From positions 1-34,481 of the forward strand of contig JANQPH010000028.1 in NCBI GenBank assembly GCA_028285405.1: DNA of 34,481 bases, in the 5' to 3' direction. The translations under genes and the position numbers were made by a program. The notes under the pieces are model-generated. The model worked only from the letters and a program-made list of their open reading frames with translations, was not told the origin of the DNA and ran no database searches. The DNA is from Thermoleophilia bacterium. GTDB taxonomy: Bacteria; Actinomycetota; Thermoleophilia; Miltoncostaeales; Miltoncostaeaceae. Shown here piece after piece: positions 33,724 to 34,481 of the stretch; the stretch's first letter is position 1; the number at the start of each line of letters is the position of its first letter.

Positions 33724-34481
33724 GGCGCGAGCTGCTCGACGAGCTGGTTCAGGCGGAGGGAACCTCGGGGCGCGAGGCCGCCGTTCGCGACGTCGTCGAG
33801 CGGGAGCTCGACTCCGCGTGCGACCGCATCGAGCGGGATCCGCTCGGCGGCCTGGCGGGAATCGTGGGTGACGGTCGGCCCCGGCTCGCCCTGGCGGCCC
33901 ACATGGACGAGATCGGCCTGATGGTGACCCAGGTCGAGGACTCCGGCTTCCTGCGGTTCGTGGCGCTGGGCGGATGGGATCCGCGCACGCTCGTGAGCCA
34001 GCGCGTCGTCGTCCACGGCCGCGAGCGCCTTCCGGGAGTCGTCGGCTTGCGTCCGGTGCACCTGCTCGAGGAGGCGGAGCGCAAGACGGCCCCGAAGCTC
34101 GACGCGCTGGCAGTCGACATCGGCCTGCCCGGGGACAGGGCCAAGGAGCTCGTGCGCCGAGGCGACGTCATCACGCGCGAGAAGCGGCTGGTCGAGGTGG
34201 GCGATCTCCTGACGGCGCCGTCGATCGACGACCGCGTTGGCCTCCTGGTGATGATCGAGGCCCTGGCGGCCGCCCAGCCCGCGTCCGAGGTGTTCGCGAT
34301 CGCGACCGTGCAGGAGGAGGTCGGCCTGCGCGGCGCGCGCGTCGCGACGGCCCGCATCGAGCCCGATGTGGCCGTCGCCATCGACACGTGTGTCGCCGAC
34401 GACGGGCCCGGTGGCTCGGCCGCGCGCAGCGCCAAGGTCGGAGGGGGCGCGGCGATCCGCGTGATGGACGCGAGCGCGATC
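33720..34481 (+). CDS. M42 family metallopeptidase, N-terminal part (runs off the right edge)
   Basis: The first 254 residues of a dinuclear-zinc aminopeptidase of family M42 (glutamyl aminopeptidase/TET type). Visible: LLDELVQAEGTSGREAAVRDVV at the start, the metal-binding LALAAHMDEIGLMV, a bridging aspartate in APSIDDRVGLLVMIEAL, the catalytic glutamate pair in ATVQEEVGLRGARVA, and VAIDTCVADD. The order of these motifs is that of the family, whose members are about 340-360 residues, so roughly the last quarter is outside the window. The GTG start (33720-33722) overlaps the stop of the hypothetical gene. Cytoplasmic peptide trimming is the likely role. Confidence 0.92.
   Translation, partial: MRRELLDELVQAEGTSGREAAVRDVVERELDSACDRIERDPLGGLAGIVGDGRPRLALAAHMDEIGLMVTQVEDSGFLRFVALGGWDPRTLVSQRVVVHGRERLPGVVGLRPVHLLEEAERKTAPKLDALAVDIGLPGDRAKELVRRGDVITREKRLVEVGDLLTAPSIDDRVGLLVMIEALAAAQPASEVFAIATVQEEVGLRGARVATARIEPDVAVAIDTCVADDGPGGSAARSAKVGGGAAIRVMDASAI

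Overview
The window is a GC-rich chromosomal segment, most probably from a member of the Actinomycetota. The partial 16S gene at the left edge and the gene order look like class Thermoleophilia (Solirubrobacterales/Gaiellales-like). That placement is from pattern memory, not an alignment. Almost all coding DNA uses G/C at the third codon position, so nearly every gene casts long false ORFs in other frames.

Left half, minus strand (1-18000). In the direction of transcription: ilvN-ilvC; a class V aminotransferase with serA; a leucine-rich leader peptide followed by leuA-leuC-leuD-(carboxymuconolactone-decarboxylase-like)-leuB; ilvE-cimA-(DegT-type aminotransferase)-argH-DNA glycosylase-tyrS; then an rRNA operon, with its promoter, a boxA-like leader and the 5' quarter of 16S. 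This is a branched-chain amino acid and serine biosynthesis cluster. CimA makes citramalate from pyruvate and acetyl-CoA, and LeuCD and LeuB can process both that product and the isopropylmalate made by LeuA. IlvN/IlvC and IlvE serve the common steps. Many junctions overlap by 1-11 bases (mostly ATGA, TGATG or GTGA), which implies translational coupling.

Middle (18000-26600). An orphan OmpR-type response regulator faces the gatC-gatA-gatB amidotransferase operon. It is followed by a CopC-CopD fusion membrane protein divergent from ctaA (heme A synthase), a secreted propeller-like protein, and a zinc alcohol dehydrogenase.

Right part (26600-34481). A trypsin-like peptidase gene has clearly lower GC at third positions than its neighbours and may be foreign. 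After it come a DksA/TraR-type zinc-finger protein, a three-gene ABC exporter, an O-methyltransferase, a tiny two-helix membrane protein, a secreted lysozyme-like protein with a degenerate M23-like tail, a hypothetical protein, and the start of an M42 peptidase.

The observations most worth following are: (1) a 33-codon leader peptide with eight leucines in 13 residues, ending inside a hairpin just upstream of leuA, so probably a leucine attenuator; (2) a TANNNT box 6-9 bases before the start codon of twelve reading frames, indicating pervasive leaderless transcription; (3) a non-coding stretch after ilvC with two identical 42-bp hairpin-bearing repeats around a 12-bp-stem hairpin; (4) unexpected genes inside biosynthetic operons; and (5) proteins that lack a residue normally essential in their family (response regulator, CopC, M23 domain).
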